In this document: positions 16,965-27,731 of the stretch, piece after piece
Layout: each line of letters opens with the position of its first letter
Position numbering within the stretch: the first letter of the stretch is position 1
From: Nocardia wallacei
Lineage (GTDB): Bacteria; Actinomycetota; Actinomycetes; Mycobacteriales; Mycobacteriaceae
DNA length: 42,359 bases
Direction of reading: 5' to 3'
Assembly: GCF_029869545.1 (NCBI RefSeq)
Contig: NZ_JARWQD010000163.1
Coordinates: forward strand, 1 to 42,359
Program-made: the position numbers and the translations under genes
Notes under the pieces: generated by a model
Database searches by the model: none
What the model saw: only the letters and a program-made list of their open reading frames with translations
What the model was told of the DNA's origin: nothing

Positions 16965-17783
16965 GTGGACGAGGTGTTCAAGGCGCTGGCCGATGCGAGC
17001 CGGCGGCTGCTGCTGGACAGCCTGAACGCGGACAACGGGCAGACGCTGCGGCAGTTGTGCGCGGGACTGGACATGTCCCGGCAGGCGGTGAGCAAGCATC
17101 TGGCCGTGCTGGAGGCGGCCAACCTGGTGACCACGCGCCGCCGCGGCCGGGAGAAGCTGCACTACCTGAACGCCGAGCCCATCAACGCCATCGCCGACCG
17201 CTGGATCAACCGCTACGACCGCGGGCGAGTGCACGCCCTGGCCGACCTCAAGACCGCATTGGAGACCACGACCATGAGCAATACCGAATTCGTCTACACC
17301 ACCTACATCAAGACCACCCCGGAGAAGCTGTGGGAGGCGCTGACCCAGCCCGCGTTCACCAAGCGCTACTGGGGCGCCCACTTCGACACCGACTGGCGGC
17401 CGGGTTCGGTCATGACGTGGCACGAAAGGGATTGGAAGAGTACCGATTCCGAGCAGAAGGTGCTGGAGGCCGATCCCTACAACCGACTGTCCTACACCTG
17501 GCACACCATGAGCCTCGACCACGCCGACGCGTTCGGCATCGACCACGACACGGCACGCAAGTGGATGAGCGAGCCCCGCTCCAAGGTCACCTTCGAGCTC
17601 GAACCGGTCGGCGACCTGGTCAAACTCACCGTCGTCCACGACGGTTTCGAACCCGGCAGCGCCCTGCTCGAGGGCGTCAGCGGCGGCTGGCCGAGCATCA
17701 TCACCAACCTCAAGGCCCTCCTGGAGACGGGCGATACGCTGCCCGAACTCGCCCCGGAGGCATGGGAACCGGCCTCGTCCTAA
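16965..17783 (+). CDS. ArsR-type regulator fused to an AHSA1/SRPBCC domain
   Basis: 272-residue fusion. Residues about 1-90 are an ArsR winged helix (MDEVFKALADASRRLLLD, recognition helix MSRQAVSKHLAVLE). There are no obvious metal-binding cysteines, so metal sensing is unlikely. Residues about 105-260 form an AHSA1-type SRPBCC fold (VYTTYIKTTPEKLWEALTQPAFTKRYWG), which holds a hydrophobic ligand in a deep cavity. The protein is therefore probably a one-component sensor of a small hydrophobic molecule. The GTG start at 16965 has GGAGG seven bases before it. The strong palindrome upstream is its likely operator. Confidence 0.9.
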   Translation: MDEVFKALADASRRLLLDSLNADNGQTLRQLCAGLDMSRQAVSKHLAVLEAANLVTTRRRGREKLHYLNAEPINAIADRWINRYDRGRVHALADLKTALETTTMSNTEFVYTTYIKTTPEKLWEALTQPAFTKRYWGAHFDTDWRPGSVMTWHERDWKSTDSEQKVLEADPYNRLSYTWHTMSLDHADAFGIDHDTARKWMSEPRSKVTFELEPVGDLVKLTVVHDGFEPGSALLEGVSGGWPSIITNLKALLETGDTLPELAPEAWEPASS

Positions 17784-17808
17784 ACCGGATGTCGCCAGCG
17801 CCCGGAGA

Positions 17809-18129
17809 TCAATTGCCGTACTGCTCGGTCTCCGGGCGTTCGATCATCAGGCCGTGGGCGGGTTCGTCGGCGACGGGGCGGTGTTCGACTCCCTTCGGGA
17901 CGACGAAGATGTCGCCGGGGTGGAGGGTGACGGGCTCGCGGTCCTGGAGTTCGAGGCGGAAGGTGCCGTCCCAGCAGAGGAACAGTTCGTCCTCGTCGTG
18001 GTGGTGCCAGGGGAAGGCGCCGTGGAAGCGGGCGATGCGGACGACGGCGTCGTTGGCGACGGCGAGGTCGCGGGGCTGCCACGGGCCGGTAAGGGCGGCG
18101 GCGGTGTCGGGGATGGAAATCTTGGTCAT
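17809..18129 (-). CDS. Cupin-domain protein
   Basis: 106-residue single-domain cupin. The first motif ([21 protein letters not shown]) carries the His-His/Glu metal ligands; the second ([17 protein letters not shown]) supplies the last His. Such small cupins bind a metal and serve as isomerases, dioxygenases or ligand sensors; the role here is unknown. The start [13 protein letters not shown] is chosen over an in-frame upstream extension with no ribosome site. It diverges from the MocR regulator with 63 bases between starts, so it is a natural target of that regulator. The ArsR-AHSA1 gene ends just beyond its 3' end. Confidence 0.82.
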   Translation of the reverse strand: MTKISIPDTAAALTGPWQPRDLAVANDAVVRIARFHGAFPWHHHDEDELFLCWDGTFRLELQDREPVTLHPGDIFVVPKGVEHRPVADEPAHGLMIERPETEQYGN

Positions 18130-18167
18130 GGGACCATCCTGGAATTGCCGTCCTGGTGAACCTAGAG

Positions 18168-18203
18168 CCAATCGGGCAGAATTGGTTTGTATATGGAGCC
18201 AAT
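18168..18203. promoter_or_regulatory. CCAAT-type repeats between cupin and MocR genes
   Basis: AGCCAATCG occurs as direct repeats around 18166 and 18197 (CCAAT at 18168-18172 and 18199-18203), with an inverted ATTGG at 18181-18185 between them. The second copy overlaps the first codons of the MocR gene. MocR/GabR regulators commonly bind such direct repeats near their own start, so autoregulation and control of the cupin gene are plausible. Confidence 0.45.
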
Positions 18204-19602
18204 CGAACTGACCGACCGGCTCGGGCGCTGGTCCGCGGGCCGGGGTCCGCTGTATCTGCTGCTCGCCGGGCGGCTGCGGGCCCTGATCGAAGACGGCGAA
18301 CTGCCGCCGGGCACGCTGCTACCGCCCGACCGCGCGCTGGCGAAGGCCCTGGCCGTCGGCCGCAGCACGGTGGTCGCCGCGTACGAGCTGCTCGGCGCCG
18401 AGGGCCGGGTGGTGCGGCGGCAGGGGAGCGGGACGCGGGTCGCCGGGGCGGGCCCCGCCGCGCCGCCGGATACCACGCACTCACCCGCGTTCCTGCACCT
18501 GCTGGAACCGGAGTCCGGTGTCATCGCGCTCGCCTGCGCCGCGCCACAGCATCCGCCGCCGGAGGTGGCCGACGCCTATCGGCGGATGCTGCCGCGGCTG
18601 GCGGAGATCGACGACGATATCGGCTACCACCCGAACGGACATCTGGTGCTGCGCAAGGCGATTGCCGATCGCTATCGGGCCCGCGGGGTGCCGACCACAC
18701 CGGAACAGATCCTGGTGACGGGCGGCGGGCAGCAGGCGCTGTCGCTGATCGCCCGCGCCTTCCTGCGGCCCGGCGATCGGGTGCTGGTCGAGGCGCCCAC
18801 GTATCCCGGTGCGCTGGAGGCGTTCCGGGAGGCCGCGGCGGTGCTCGAGGGGTGCCCGATCGGCCTCGGAAAGGTGACGCCCGCGGCGCTGGCCTATGTG
18901 GTCGCGACTCATCAGAACCCCACGGGCACGGTACTTTCCGCGCTGTCCCGGCGCGCCCTCGTGGAATCCGCGGCGGCGGCCGGGGTGCCGCTGGTGGACG
19001 ATGAGGTGCTGGCCGATCTCGCCTTCCCCGGTGCCGATCCGGCCCCGCCGCCGCTGGCCGCCTACGACGACTCGGTCGTCACGGTCGGATCGCTGAGCAA
19101 GATCCTGTGGGGCGGGATGCGCATCGGATGGGTGCGCGCCCCGGTCGCGGTGATCGGCCGCCTCGCCCGCCTGCGCGCCGTGCACGATCTCGGCGGCAAT
19201 ATTCCGGCGCAGCTCGCCGCCGCCGGTCTGGTGTCCGAACTGGATGCCCTGCGCGATCGAATAGTCCGGCAGCGCAAGGAATGTCACGACCTGCTGGTGT
19301 CCGAGCTGGCCGCGCGGGTGCCGGAATGGGACGTGCCGCCGGTGCCGGGCGGCCAAACCCTGTGGGTGCGATTGCCTTACGGCGACGGCACCTCCTTCGC
19401 CCAGCGCGCCCTGCGGCACGGCACCGCGATCCTCCCCGGCACCGGCCTGGACGCCACGGGTGGCAGCACGTCCCACGTGCGCATCAGTTTCGTTGCGTCG
19501 CAGCAGGACTTGCGCACCGCCGCCCAGCGGCTGGCCGAGGCATGGCGGGCATACGAACCTCCCGCGCGCCATACCGCGGCCGCCCCGCCCTTGGCTGTGT
19601 AA
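18193..19602 (+). CDS. MocR-type GntR/aminotransferase-like regulator
   Basis: 469 residues. The N-terminal GntR winged helix (about 18-85; [31 protein letters not shown]) is followed by a fold-type I aminotransferase domain (about 105-455). PLP-binding residues are present: Asn242 in HQNPTG, Asp269 in VPLVDDE, and the Schiff-base Lys303 in SLSKILWGG. MocR proteins use PLP chemistry to sense amino compounds or vitamin B6. The PdxR subgroup controls pyridoxal synthesis, but no pdxST is in the window. The ATG at 18193 is preferred over an in-frame TTG two codons earlier. Targets are probably the divergent cupin and itself. Confidence 0.9.
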   Translation: MEPIELTDRLGRWSAGRGPLYLLLAGRLRALIEDGELPPGTLLPPDRALAKALAVGRSTVVAAYELLGAEGRVVRRQGSGTRVAGAGPAAPPDTTHSPAFLHLLEPESGVIALACAAPQHPPPEVADAYRRMLPRLAEIDDDIGYHPNGHLVLRKAIADRYRARGVPTTPEQILVTGGGQQALSLIARAFLRPGDRVLVEAPTYPGALEAFREAAAVLEGCPIGLGKVTPAALAYVVATHQNPTGTVLSALSRRALVESAAAAGVPLVDDEVLADLAFPGADPAPPPLAAYDDSVVTVGSLSKILWGGMRIGWVRAPVAVIGRLARLRAVHDLGGNIPAQLAAAGLVSELDALRDRIVRQRKECHDLLVSELAARVPEWDVPPVPGGQTLWVRLPYGDGTSFAQRALRHGTAILPGTGLDATGGSTSHVRISFVASQQDLRTAAQRLAEAWRAYEPPARHTAAAPPLAV

Positions 19603-19652
19603 CTCGATCGACTTCCCGAAACCGGGGACGGGGCCGCGTGCTCCGTGTCACA

Positions 19653-19688
19653 CTTCCGTGTAGCGGAAGAGTAGTTCCGTTTTCGGAA
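19653..19688 (+). promoter_or_regulatory. Tandem TTCCG/CGGAA dyads before the NCS2 permease
   Basis: Two similar palindromes lie in the leader: CTTCCG-TGTAG-CGGAAG (19653-19669) and TTCCG-TTTT-CGGAA (19675-19688). Their centres are about 20 bases apart, two helical turns, so dimers would bind on the same face. The half-site and spacing recall IclR-family operators, some of which regulate purine and allantoin use. The regulator is not encoded next to the site. Confidence 0.6.
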
Positions 19689-19700
19689 AGGAAGTGGCCG

Positions 19701-21110
19701 ATGAGGGCGTTGGCATGGCTCGGCGGCCGGGCGCGTACGAGCGGTCCGGAGGACACCAAATACCCGGCGGGGCAATTGGTCGCCTACGGGACCCAGCACA
19801 TTCTGACCATGTACGGCGGGGTGATCGCGCCGCCGCTGATCGTCGGCGGCGCGGCCGGGCTGTCCGCGGCCGAGATGGGTCTGCTGGTCACGGCCGGGCT
19901 GTTCATCTCGGGCCTGGCCACGCTCGTGCAGACCCTGGGCATCGGGCCCTTCGGCAGCAGATTGCCCATCGTGCAAGGCATTTCGTTCGTGAGCGTGTCG
20001 ACGATGGTCTCGATCGCCAGCGAGGACGGGCTGCGCCCGGTATTCGGCGCCATCATCGTCGCGGGGGTGATCGGGCTGGTGCTGTCGTCGTTCTTCGCGC
20101 AACTGGTGCGATTGTTCCCGGCGGTGGTGACGGGCTCGCTCATCACGGTGATCGGACTGTCGCTGATGCCGGTGGCCTTCCAATGGGCGATGGGCAACGA
20201 CCGCGAGGAACCCGGCTACGGGTCGATGGCCAATATCGGCTTCGCGGGCCTGACGCTGCTGATCATCCTGGTCATCAGCCGCGTGTTCCAGGGTGCGATC
20301 TCCCGGCTGTCGATTCTGATCGGCCTGGTGATCGGCACCATCATCGCCGCGCTGGCCGGGAAGGCGGATTTCGGTGCGGTCGGTGAGGCGCGCCTGGTCG
20401 CCCCGCCGCAGCTGTTCCATTTCGGCACACCGACTTTCGAGATCGGCGCGATCGTCGCGATGACGATCGTGATGCTGGTGATCATGACCGAGGCCACCGC
20501 CGACATCCTGGCCATCGGCGAGGTGGTGGGCACCGAGGTCGACACCCGGCGGGTCGCCGACGGCCTGCGCGCGGATATGGCCTCCTCGGCGGTGGCGCCG
20601 CTGTTCGGCACCTTCCCGTGCAGCGCGTTCGCGCAGAATATCGGTCTGGTGGCGCTGACCGGGATCAAGAGCCGGTTCGTGGTGGCGACCGGCGGGTTCA
20701 TCCTGCTGCTGCTGGGACTGCTGCCGGTCGTCGGCGCGGTGGTCGCCGGGGTCCCGTATCCGGTGCTCGGCGGGGCCGGGCTGGTGCTGTTCGGATCCGT
20801 TGCCGCGAGCGGGATTCGGATGCTGTCGCGGGTCGACTATCAGGACAACCTCAATATGGTGATCGTCGCGGTGTCCATCGGCGTCGGCGTGATACCCATT
20901 GCGGCGCCGGCGTTCTGGGAAGCGTTCCCGGAGAAGGTCGCGATGGTTCTGGAATCCGGGATCAGCGCCACCGCCATCGTCGCCGTCGTGCTGAATCTGG
21001 CCTTCAACGTGCTGAAGTTCGGAAGGCGTTCGGGCGCCTCGGTTTTCGCGGCCGCCGAGGACAGCCAGGACCGGCTCGGTGATCGGCTCGACGACGATCT
21101 GCGGCCGTGA
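19701..21110 (+). CDS. NCS2 family nucleobase (uracil/xanthine-type) permease
   Basis: 469-residue integral membrane transporter with about 12-14 hydrophobic helices. Family motifs are the early QHILTMYGGVIAPPLIVGGAAG and, in the second half, FGTFPCSAFAQNIGLVALTGIKSRFVV, the NCS2 signature containing the substrate-binding Gln-Asn. It should import a purine or pyrimidine base or urate with protons. Closest resemblance seems to be to the xanthine/uric acid branch, but substrate cannot be fixed from sequence. The ATG follows AAAGGAAG at a suitable distance. The tandem TTCCG/CGGAA palindromes just upstream suggest substrate-dependent control. The acidic C-terminal tail is cytosolic. Confidence 0.92.
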   Translation: MRALAWLGGRARTSGPEDTKYPAGQLVAYGTQHILTMYGGVIAPPLIVGGAAGLSAAEMGLLVTAGLFISGLATLVQTLGIGPFGSRLPIVQGISFVSVSTMVSIASEDGLRPVFGAIIVAGVIGLVLSSFFAQLVRLFPAVVTGSLITVIGLSLMPVAFQWAMGNDREEPGYGSMANIGFAGLTLLIILVISRVFQGAISRLSILIGLVIGTIIAALAGKADFGAVGEARLVAPPQLFHFGTPTFEIGAIVAMTIVMLVIMTEATADILAIGEVVGTEVDTRRVADGLRADMASSAVAPLFGTFPCSAFAQNIGLVALTGIKSRFVVATGGFILLLLGLLPVVGAVVAGVPYPVLGGAGLVLFGSVAASGIRMLSRVDYQDNLNMVIVAVSIGVGVIPIAAPAFWEAFPEKVAMVLESGISATAIVAVVLNLAFNVLKFGRRSGASVFAAAEDSQDRLGDRLDDDLRP

Positions 21111-23393
<2,283 letters not shown>

Positions 23394-23441
23394 GTCGCCG
23401 CCGAGCGTGAGCGTGTCGAGTGTGTGAGGAAAGGTGAGCAG

Positions 23442-23945
23442 GTGGGCGTGGCGGAGCCGGGATTCGAGATCCGGAAGGCGCGGACGGAGGAGTTCGCGAC
23501 GGTCGGGGCGCTGACCGTCGAGGTGTATGTCGGCGAGGGCCATGTCGATCCCGAAAGCCCTTATGTGGCAGAACTTTTCGATACGGCAACGCGCTCGGGC
23601 TCGGCCGATGTGCTGGTGGCCGTACGCGACGGCGAGGTGCTCGGCTCGCTCACCGTGGCCCGGTTCGGCACGCCCTATGCCGACATCGCCCGATCCGGTG
23701 AGCTGGAGTTCCGGATGCTCGCGGTGGGAAAGCGGGCACGCGGGTCGGGCGTCGGAACGGCACTGGTGCGCGCCGTCGTCGACACCGGCCGGTCCGAAGG
23801 GTTCGAGGGGGTGGTGCTCACCACCATGCCGACCATGGGCGATGCCCGCCGCATCTACGAAAGCATGGGATTCGTCCATGTGCCCCAACGAGATTGGGCA
23901 ACAGATACGGGCAAGCCACTCACCGTGATGCGCTTGGCGCTATAA
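23442..23945 (+). CDS. GNAT family N-acetyltransferase
   Basis: About 167 residues with a complete GNAT fold: ADVLVAVRDGEVLGSLTVA (strands 2-4), the acetyl-CoA pyrophosphate loop VGKRARGSGVGTALVRAVVD (motif A, R/Q-x-x-G-x-G/A) and the closing ARRIYESMGFVHV. It acetylates an unknown small molecule or protein. The second of two GTG codons (23442) is chosen because AGGAAAGG lies seven bases before it; the other, at 23424, would add six residues. It sits 48 bases after ligA, likely in the same transcript. A conserved partnership with ligA is not known to me. Confidence 0.85.
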   Translation: MGVAEPGFEIRKARTEEFATVGALTVEVYVGEGHVDPESPYVAELFDTATRSGSADVLVAVRDGEVLGSLTVARFGTPYADIARSGELEFRMLAVGKRARGSGVGTALVRAVVDTGRSEGFEGVVLTTMPTMGDARRIYESMGFVHVPQRDWATDTGKPLTVMRLAL

Positions 23946-23974
23946 GCCCCGCTGTGCCCGGCGTGTGCGCTCTA

Positions 23975-24092
23975 GGGTCCCCGCTATCCGCGGCATGCGC
24001 TCCGTGGTCCCGTCACCCCGGCGTGCGTTCTAAGGTCCCGTCACCCCGGCGTGCGCTATGGTCCCTCATCCCCGGCGTGCTTTTGGCCGGGG
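23975..24092. repeat. Hairpin repeat copy 3 with degenerate 26-28 bp array
   Basis: Between convergent genes lie three to four degenerate units of the form CCCGTCACCCCGGCGTGCG plus a short spacer. They end in a hairpin with arms CCCCGGC (24070-24076) and GCCGGGG (24086-24092) and loop GTGCTTTTG. The hairpin ends two bases from the stop codon of the ACT-domain gene, so it may serve as its terminator. Confidence 0.75.
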
Positions 24093-24094
24093 CC

Positions 24095-24745
24095 TCAGCC
24101 GAGCACCGTGGCGATAATCCCCGTCAGATACCCCAGCCTTGCCACCTCCGACGGCCGGAACTCCGGCCCGCCCGGGCGGCCGAGCAGCAGCACCTTGCCG
24201 GTATTGCCGAGCGGCGCCGCGGCCAGTTTGGTGTCCATATCCTTCCAGATCTGCGGCACCCAGTCGGCCTCGGGATCGAGCGCCGCGGGCTTCTCCAGCG
24301 GCATCCACGGCGCCGAACCCGCTTGTGTCTCAGGCGCACTCGTGCTGCCCACCACCCGGTAGGCGCCCTGGGCGCCCATGTCGATCACGGTGCTCCACCC
24401 CACCCGCAGCACCCGGGGGACGCCGTCGACGAGCACCTGCAGCCGGTCGTCGCGCGCGGCGGCCACCTGGTCGATCAGCTCGAGCTCCCGATGCGTGTCG
24501 AGAATGCCGGAGTACGGGCGCAGCGAATCCACCCGCACGTCGGCCAGCGATTCGGCCGCGGTGATCAGGGTGTCGGGCAGCGCGCCCGGTGGCACCTCCA
24601 CCACGAGATCGTCGATCGCGTATCCGGCACCGCGTTCGACCACATCCAGCGAGAGGATATCGGCGCCGACGGAGCCCAAGGCGACGGCTAACGAACCCAG
24701 ACTTCCTGGGCGATCCGGAAGTTGCACGCGGAGCAGAAATGACAC
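24095..24745 (-). CDS. ACT-domain protein (Rv3013-like)
   Basis: 216-residue cytoplasmic protein with an N-terminal ACT domain (about 3-70; FLLRVQLPDRPGSLGSLAVALGSVGADILSLDVVE), a ligand-binding fold used for allosteric sensing of amino acids. The remainder (about 90-216) is a conserved mycobacterial-type region with ELIDQVAAA and KVLLLGRPGGPEFRPSEVARLGYL; it has no clear enzyme motif. The GTG start follows GGAAAGGAAGGG and matches the 218-residue Rv3013. It lies next to ligA and gatC as in mycobacteria but on the opposite strand from them. A regulatory role linked to amino-acid supply is only a guess. Confidence 0.85.
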   Translation of the reverse strand: MSFLLRVQLPDRPGSLGSLAVALGSVGADILSLDVVERGAGYAIDDLVVEVPPGALPDTLITAAESLADVRVDSLRPYSGILDTHRELELIDQVAAARDDRLQVLVDGVPRVLRVGWSTVIDMGAQGAYRVVGSTSAPETQAGSAPWMPLEKPAALDPEADWVPQIWKDMDTKLAAAPLGNTGKVLLLGRPGGPEFRPSEVARLGYLTGIIATVLG

Positions 24746-25027
24746 GTGCGGCCCTTCCTTTCCTGTGCGACCGAGACTTTCGGACGTATACCCGTGTCTC
24801 GCAATACTTACACCCGGAGGTTGCGGGTGAGCGGTCCATGGCGCGCGTGGTGACACACGCCACTGGTCATTGTCGGATGAATGAGCCCGCGGTGCCAGTC
24901 GCATCCCGACAGCGTCACGGTACCGAGTCGTGCACACGGCTCCGGCGACCGCTCACGCTCGCCGATCGGGTGAGCGCGATGCGACTCCAGGGCTGGCGCC
25001 GCCGCCGGAGCCTGAGGTGTGAGCCCA

Positions 25028-25057
25028 TTAAACTGACTCGAGCCTATTCACTAGGCT
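25028..25057 (+). promoter_or_regulatory. Probable gatCA promoter
   Basis: TTAAAC (25028-25033) and TAGGCT (25052-25057) are separated by 18 bases and are the best sigma-70-type match in the AT-richest part of the region. Transcription would begin near 25064, leaving a leader of about 110 bases. Confidence 0.45.
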
Positions 25058-25120
25058 AGACCGAGGCCGCCTCGTCCCGTCGGCAGCACCTGGAGCGGAG
25101 ACGCTGCGCGCCACACCTTC

Positions 25121-25141
25121 CCTTGCACATACCGTGCAAGG
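25121..25141 (+). promoter_or_regulatory. Leader hairpin before gatC
   Basis: CCTTGCAC (25121-25128) pairs perfectly with GTGCAAGG (25134-25141) around loop ATACC, about 35 bases before the gatC start. It is either a transcribed stem-loop or, as DNA, a palindromic protein site. No T-box or other known riboswitch signature is visible. Confidence 0.5.
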
Positions 25142-25175
25142 AGATCTGCTCGAACCTGCCGAAAGGGGTCCCGCG

Positions 25176-25472
25176 GTGCCCGCCATCTCCCGCGACGAGG
25201 TCGCACACCTCGCCCGGTTGTCCCGGCTCGCCCTGACCGATGAAGAGCTCGACCTGTATGCCGGTCAGCTGGATTCGATCCTCAGTCACGTGCGGGTCAT
25301 CTCGGAGGTCGCCGCCGACGTCCCGGCCACCGCGTCGCCGAATCCGACGACGAACGTGACCCGGCCCGACACCGTCGTCGCGGGCCTGACGCCGGAGCAG
25401 GCGCTGTCCGGCGCACCGGCGGTGGAGGAGCAGCGGTTCATGGTCCCGCAGATCCTGGGAGAGGGCGAATGA
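25176..25472 (+). CDS. gatC: Asp/Glu-tRNA amidotransferase subunit C
   Basis: Small helical subunit (98 residues) that stabilises GatA and packs at the GatA-GatB interface in the enzyme converting misacylated Glu-tRNA(Gln) or Asp-tRNA(Asn) to the amides. Family features are [33 protein letters not shown] and the C-terminal RFMVPQIL. The GTG at 25176 follows AAAGGGG by seven bases. An upstream ATG at 25134 would add 14 residues unlike the family and lies inside the leader hairpin. Its TGA overlaps the gatA ATG. M. tuberculosis homologue: Rv3012c. Confidence 0.96.
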   Translation: MPAISRDEVAHLARLSRLALTDEELDLYAGQLDSILSHVRVISEVAADVPATASPNPTTNVTRPDTVVAGLTPEQALSGAPAVEEQRFMVPQILGEGE

Positions 25473-26938
25473 GCGATCTGACCAAGGCCACCGCCGCCGA
25501 GCTGGCCGAGAAGATCCACGCCCGCGAGGTGTCCGCGGTGGAGGTCACCGAGGCGCATCTGCGGCGCATCGCGGAGGTCGACGGCGAACTCAATGCCTTC
25601 CTGCACGTCGCCGGCGAAGAGGCGCTGCAGACCGCGGCCGAGGTGGACCGGGCGATCGCCGCCGGGCGCGTGGCCTCGCCGCTGGCGGGAGTTCCGTTGG
25701 CGCTCAAGGACGTTTTCACCACGACCGACATGCCCACGACCTGCGGGTCGAAGATGCTCGAGGGCTGGGTCCCGCCGTACGACGCGACCGTGACCGCCAA
25801 GCTGCGCGCGGCCGGTATCCCGATTCTCGGCAAGACCAATATGGACGAGTTCGCGATGGGCTCGTCCACGGAGAACTCGGCCTACGGCCCGACCCTCAAT
25901 CCGTGGGATCCGCAGCGGATTCCGGGCGGTTCGGGCGGCGGGTCGGCGACGGCGCTGGCCTCGTATCAGGCGCCGCTGTCGATCGGCACCGATACGGGCG
26001 GGTCCATCCGCCAGCCCGCGTCCATGACCGGCACCGTCGGCACCAAGCCGACCTACGGCACCGTCTCGCGGTACGGCCTGGTCGCTTGCGCGTCGTCGCT
26101 GGATCAGGGCGGGCCGTGCGGACGGACCGTGCTGGATACCGCGCTGCTGCACGAGGTGATCGCGGGTTACGACCCGAAGGATTCGACGTCGCGCAATGCG
26201 CCGGTGGCCCCGGTGGTCGAGGCGGCGCGCCAAGGTGCGCAGGGGGATCTGCAGGGTGTGAAGGTCGGCGTGGTCAAGGAGTTGCACTCCGACAGCTACC
26301 AGCCGGGCGTCATCGCGTCCTTCGACGCGGCCGTGGCGGTGCTGAAGGAGCTCGGCGCCGAGGTGGTCGAGGTGTCGTGCCCGCACTTCGAGTACGCGCT
26401 GCCCGCCTACTACCTGATCCTGCCCAGCGAGGTCTCCTCCAACCTGGCCCGCTTCGACGCCATGCGCTACGGCCTGCGCGTCGGCGACGACGGGCAGCAC
26501 AGCGCCGAGCAGGTGATGGCCGCGACCCGCGCCGCCGGATTCGGCCCGGAGGTCAAGCGCCGCATCATGATCGGCACCTACGCGCTGTCGGCCGGATACT
26601 ACGACGCCTTCTACGGGCAGGCGCTGAAGGTGCGCACGCTCATCGCCCAGGACTTCGACAGGGCCTACGAGCAGGTCGACGTGCTGGTGTCACCGACCAG
26701 CCCGTTCACCGCGTGGAAGCTGGGGGAGAAGGTCGACGACCCGCTGTCGATGTACCTGTCGGACCTGTGCACGCTGCCCAGCAACCTGGCGGGCTACTGC
26801 GGCATGTCGGTCCCATCGGGCCTGAGCAGCGACGACGGAATGCCGGTAGGCCTGCAAATCATGGCCCCGGCCCTAGCCGACGACCGCCTCTACCGAGTAG
26901 GCGCCGCCTACGAAGCCGCCCGAGGCCCGATCGCCTGA
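25469..26938 (+). CDS. gatA: Asp/Glu-tRNA amidotransferase subunit A
   Basis: Amidase-signature glutaminase subunit, 489 residues, which releases ammonia from glutamine for tRNA amidation. The catalytic triad is visible as Lys80 (PLALKD), cis-Ser155 (GGSGGGS) and nucleophile Ser179 ([11 protein letters not shown]), the same spacing as in well-studied GatA proteins. Length and the end, [10 protein letters not shown], are normal. It overlaps gatC by four bases. GatB, the third subunit, is not downstream. The next genes are accessory, and pfkA, its neighbour in M. tuberculosis (Rv3011c-Rv3010c-Rv3009c), lies 10 kb away on the other strand. Confidence 0.97.
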   Translation: MSDLTKATAAELAEKIHAREVSAVEVTEAHLRRIAEVDGELNAFLHVAGEEALQTAAEVDRAIAAGRVASPLAGVPLALKDVFTTTDMPTTCGSKMLEGWVPPYDATVTAKLRAAGIPILGKTNMDEFAMGSSTENSAYGPTLNPWDPQRIPGGSGGGSATALASYQAPLSIGTDTGGSIRQPASMTGTVGTKPTYGTVSRYGLVACASSLDQGGPCGRTVLDTALLHEVIAGYDPKDSTSRNAPVAPVVEAARQGAQGDLQGVKVGVVKELHSDSYQPGVIASFDAAVAVLKELGAEVVEVSCPHFEYALPAYYLILPSEVSSNLARFDAMRYGLRVGDDGQHSAEQVMAATRAAGFGPEVKRRIMIGTYALSAGYYDAFYGQALKVRTLIAQDFDRAYEQVDVLVSPTSPFTAWKLGEKVDDPLSMYLSDLCTLPSNLAGYCGMSVPSGLSSDDGMPVGLQIMAPALADDRLYRVGAAYEAARGPIA

Positions 26939-27281
26939 CCACCCCCACCCACCGGGGCATGCACCTGGCCTGGCTGTGGTCCGCCGGGGCCACGCTTCCG
27001 GCACGGGCGTAGTTTGCGGGGCCATGCTCCCGGCGTATGAGTAGTGCCGCCCTGCTTCTGGCGTGTGGTGGTCTCGTCTGCTTCTGGCCTGTGGGTGGTC
27101 CCACCTGCTTCTGGCCTGTGCGAGGTCCCACCTGCTTCTGGACCGTGCGTGGTTCTACCTGCTTCTGTTCCCGGCGTGCTTTTGGCCGGGATTCACTCCT
27201 GCCATCGGTGGATTCCGGCCAAAAGCATGCCGGAAATGTGGGTGGTGTGTCACGGCGGCAACGGGTGGTGGTCGGTCGTGG
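26939..27281. other. Convergent intergenic region filled with repeats
   Basis: 343 bases between gatA and the MarR gene without a plausible gene. After about 110 unremarkable bases it holds a 27-base tandem array (27052-27164) and a head-to-head pair of hairpin repeats (27170-27235). The last 45 bases next to the MarR stop show nothing. Confidence 0.6.
27052..27235. repeat. Hairpin repeat pair (copy 4) with 27-bp array
   Basis: Four units starting CTGCTTCTGG at 27052, 27078, 27105 and 27132 (26, then 27 bases each) plus a partial fifth run into a hairpin with arms CCCGGC (27170-27175) and GCCGGG (27185-27190). After 22 bases a second hairpin in reverse orientation has arms TTCCGGC (27213-27219) and GCCGGAA (27229-27235). 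The loops are GTGCTTTTG and its reverse form CAAAAGCAT. Here the array unit resembles the loop-plus-arm segment rather than a clean arm copy. Confidence 0.8.
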
Positions 27282-27731
27282 TCAGGGGCGGGGCCAAGGG
27301 CGGCCGTCTAGGCGTTCTATGTCGGTGTTGAAGCGTTGGAGGTAGTCGGCGAAGGTGGCTACGTCTTCGGGGGGCCAGCCCTCCATGACTCGGTTCAGGC
27401 CCTCGATGTTGGCGGTGCGTTCGGTGACCAGTCGTTGTTCGCCCGCGTCGGTGATTCGGAATTTGCGGGCCATGCCGCCGTCCGGGTCGGGGATGCGTTC
27501 GACGAGCCCGGCGCGCAACAGGGCGGCGGTCTGGCGGTTCAGCGTCGAGGCGTCCAGGCCGAACGCGTCGCTGAGTTGCCCGATCGACATCGGCCCATCG
27601 ATGGCCAGGCGACTGAGCAGCAGGTAGGCGCTGCGCTCCAGGCGGGTGCCGTCGCGGCGATAGCGGGGATTGAGGGTGTATCGGCCGAGCAGCATGGTCT
27701 CGAACTCCACCTGATGCGTGGGTTTGTCCAT
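27282..27731 (-). CDS. MarR-family transcriptional regulator
   Basis: 149-residue winged-helix regulator. Central marks are the helix-turn-helix MSIGQLSDAFGLDASTLNRQTAALLRAGLVER and the wing PDPDGGMARKFRITDAGEQRL. Flanking helices form the dimer. MarR proteins usually repress efflux, stress or catabolic genes and release DNA on binding small aromatic ligands. The ATG follows GGAAGGA closely. No divergent target gene is evident, because the region upstream is 670 bases of repeat-rich DNA before the hydrolase gene, which points the same way. The downstream side ends against a repeat element. Confidence 0.9.
   Translation of the reverse strand: MDKPTHQVEFETMLLGRYTLNPRYRRDGTRLERSAYLLLSRLAIDGPMSIGQLSDAFGLDASTLNRQTAALLRAGLVERIPDPDGGMARKFRITDAGEQRLVTERTANIEGLNRVMEGWPPEDVATFADYLQRFNTDIERLDGRPWPRP

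Larger units (their letters stand above)
24746..25175. other. 430-bp divergent region between ACT gene and gatC
   Basis: I see no gene here. The right part holds a probable gatC promoter (25028-25057) and a leader of about 110 bases with a strong hairpin (25121-25141). The left part, next to the ACT gene, presumably carries that gene's promoter, which I cannot point to. Confidence 0.5.

Noticed and set aside
14527..17025. An 832-codon plus-strand frame across the GH92 gene
   Set aside because: It is antisense to a complete GH92 protein and crosses the ArsR start and operator.
25064..25175. A T-box or other riboswitch in the gatC leader
   Set aside because: Only a simple stem-loop is present; no T-box sequence, specifier loop or terminator/antiterminator pair could be found.
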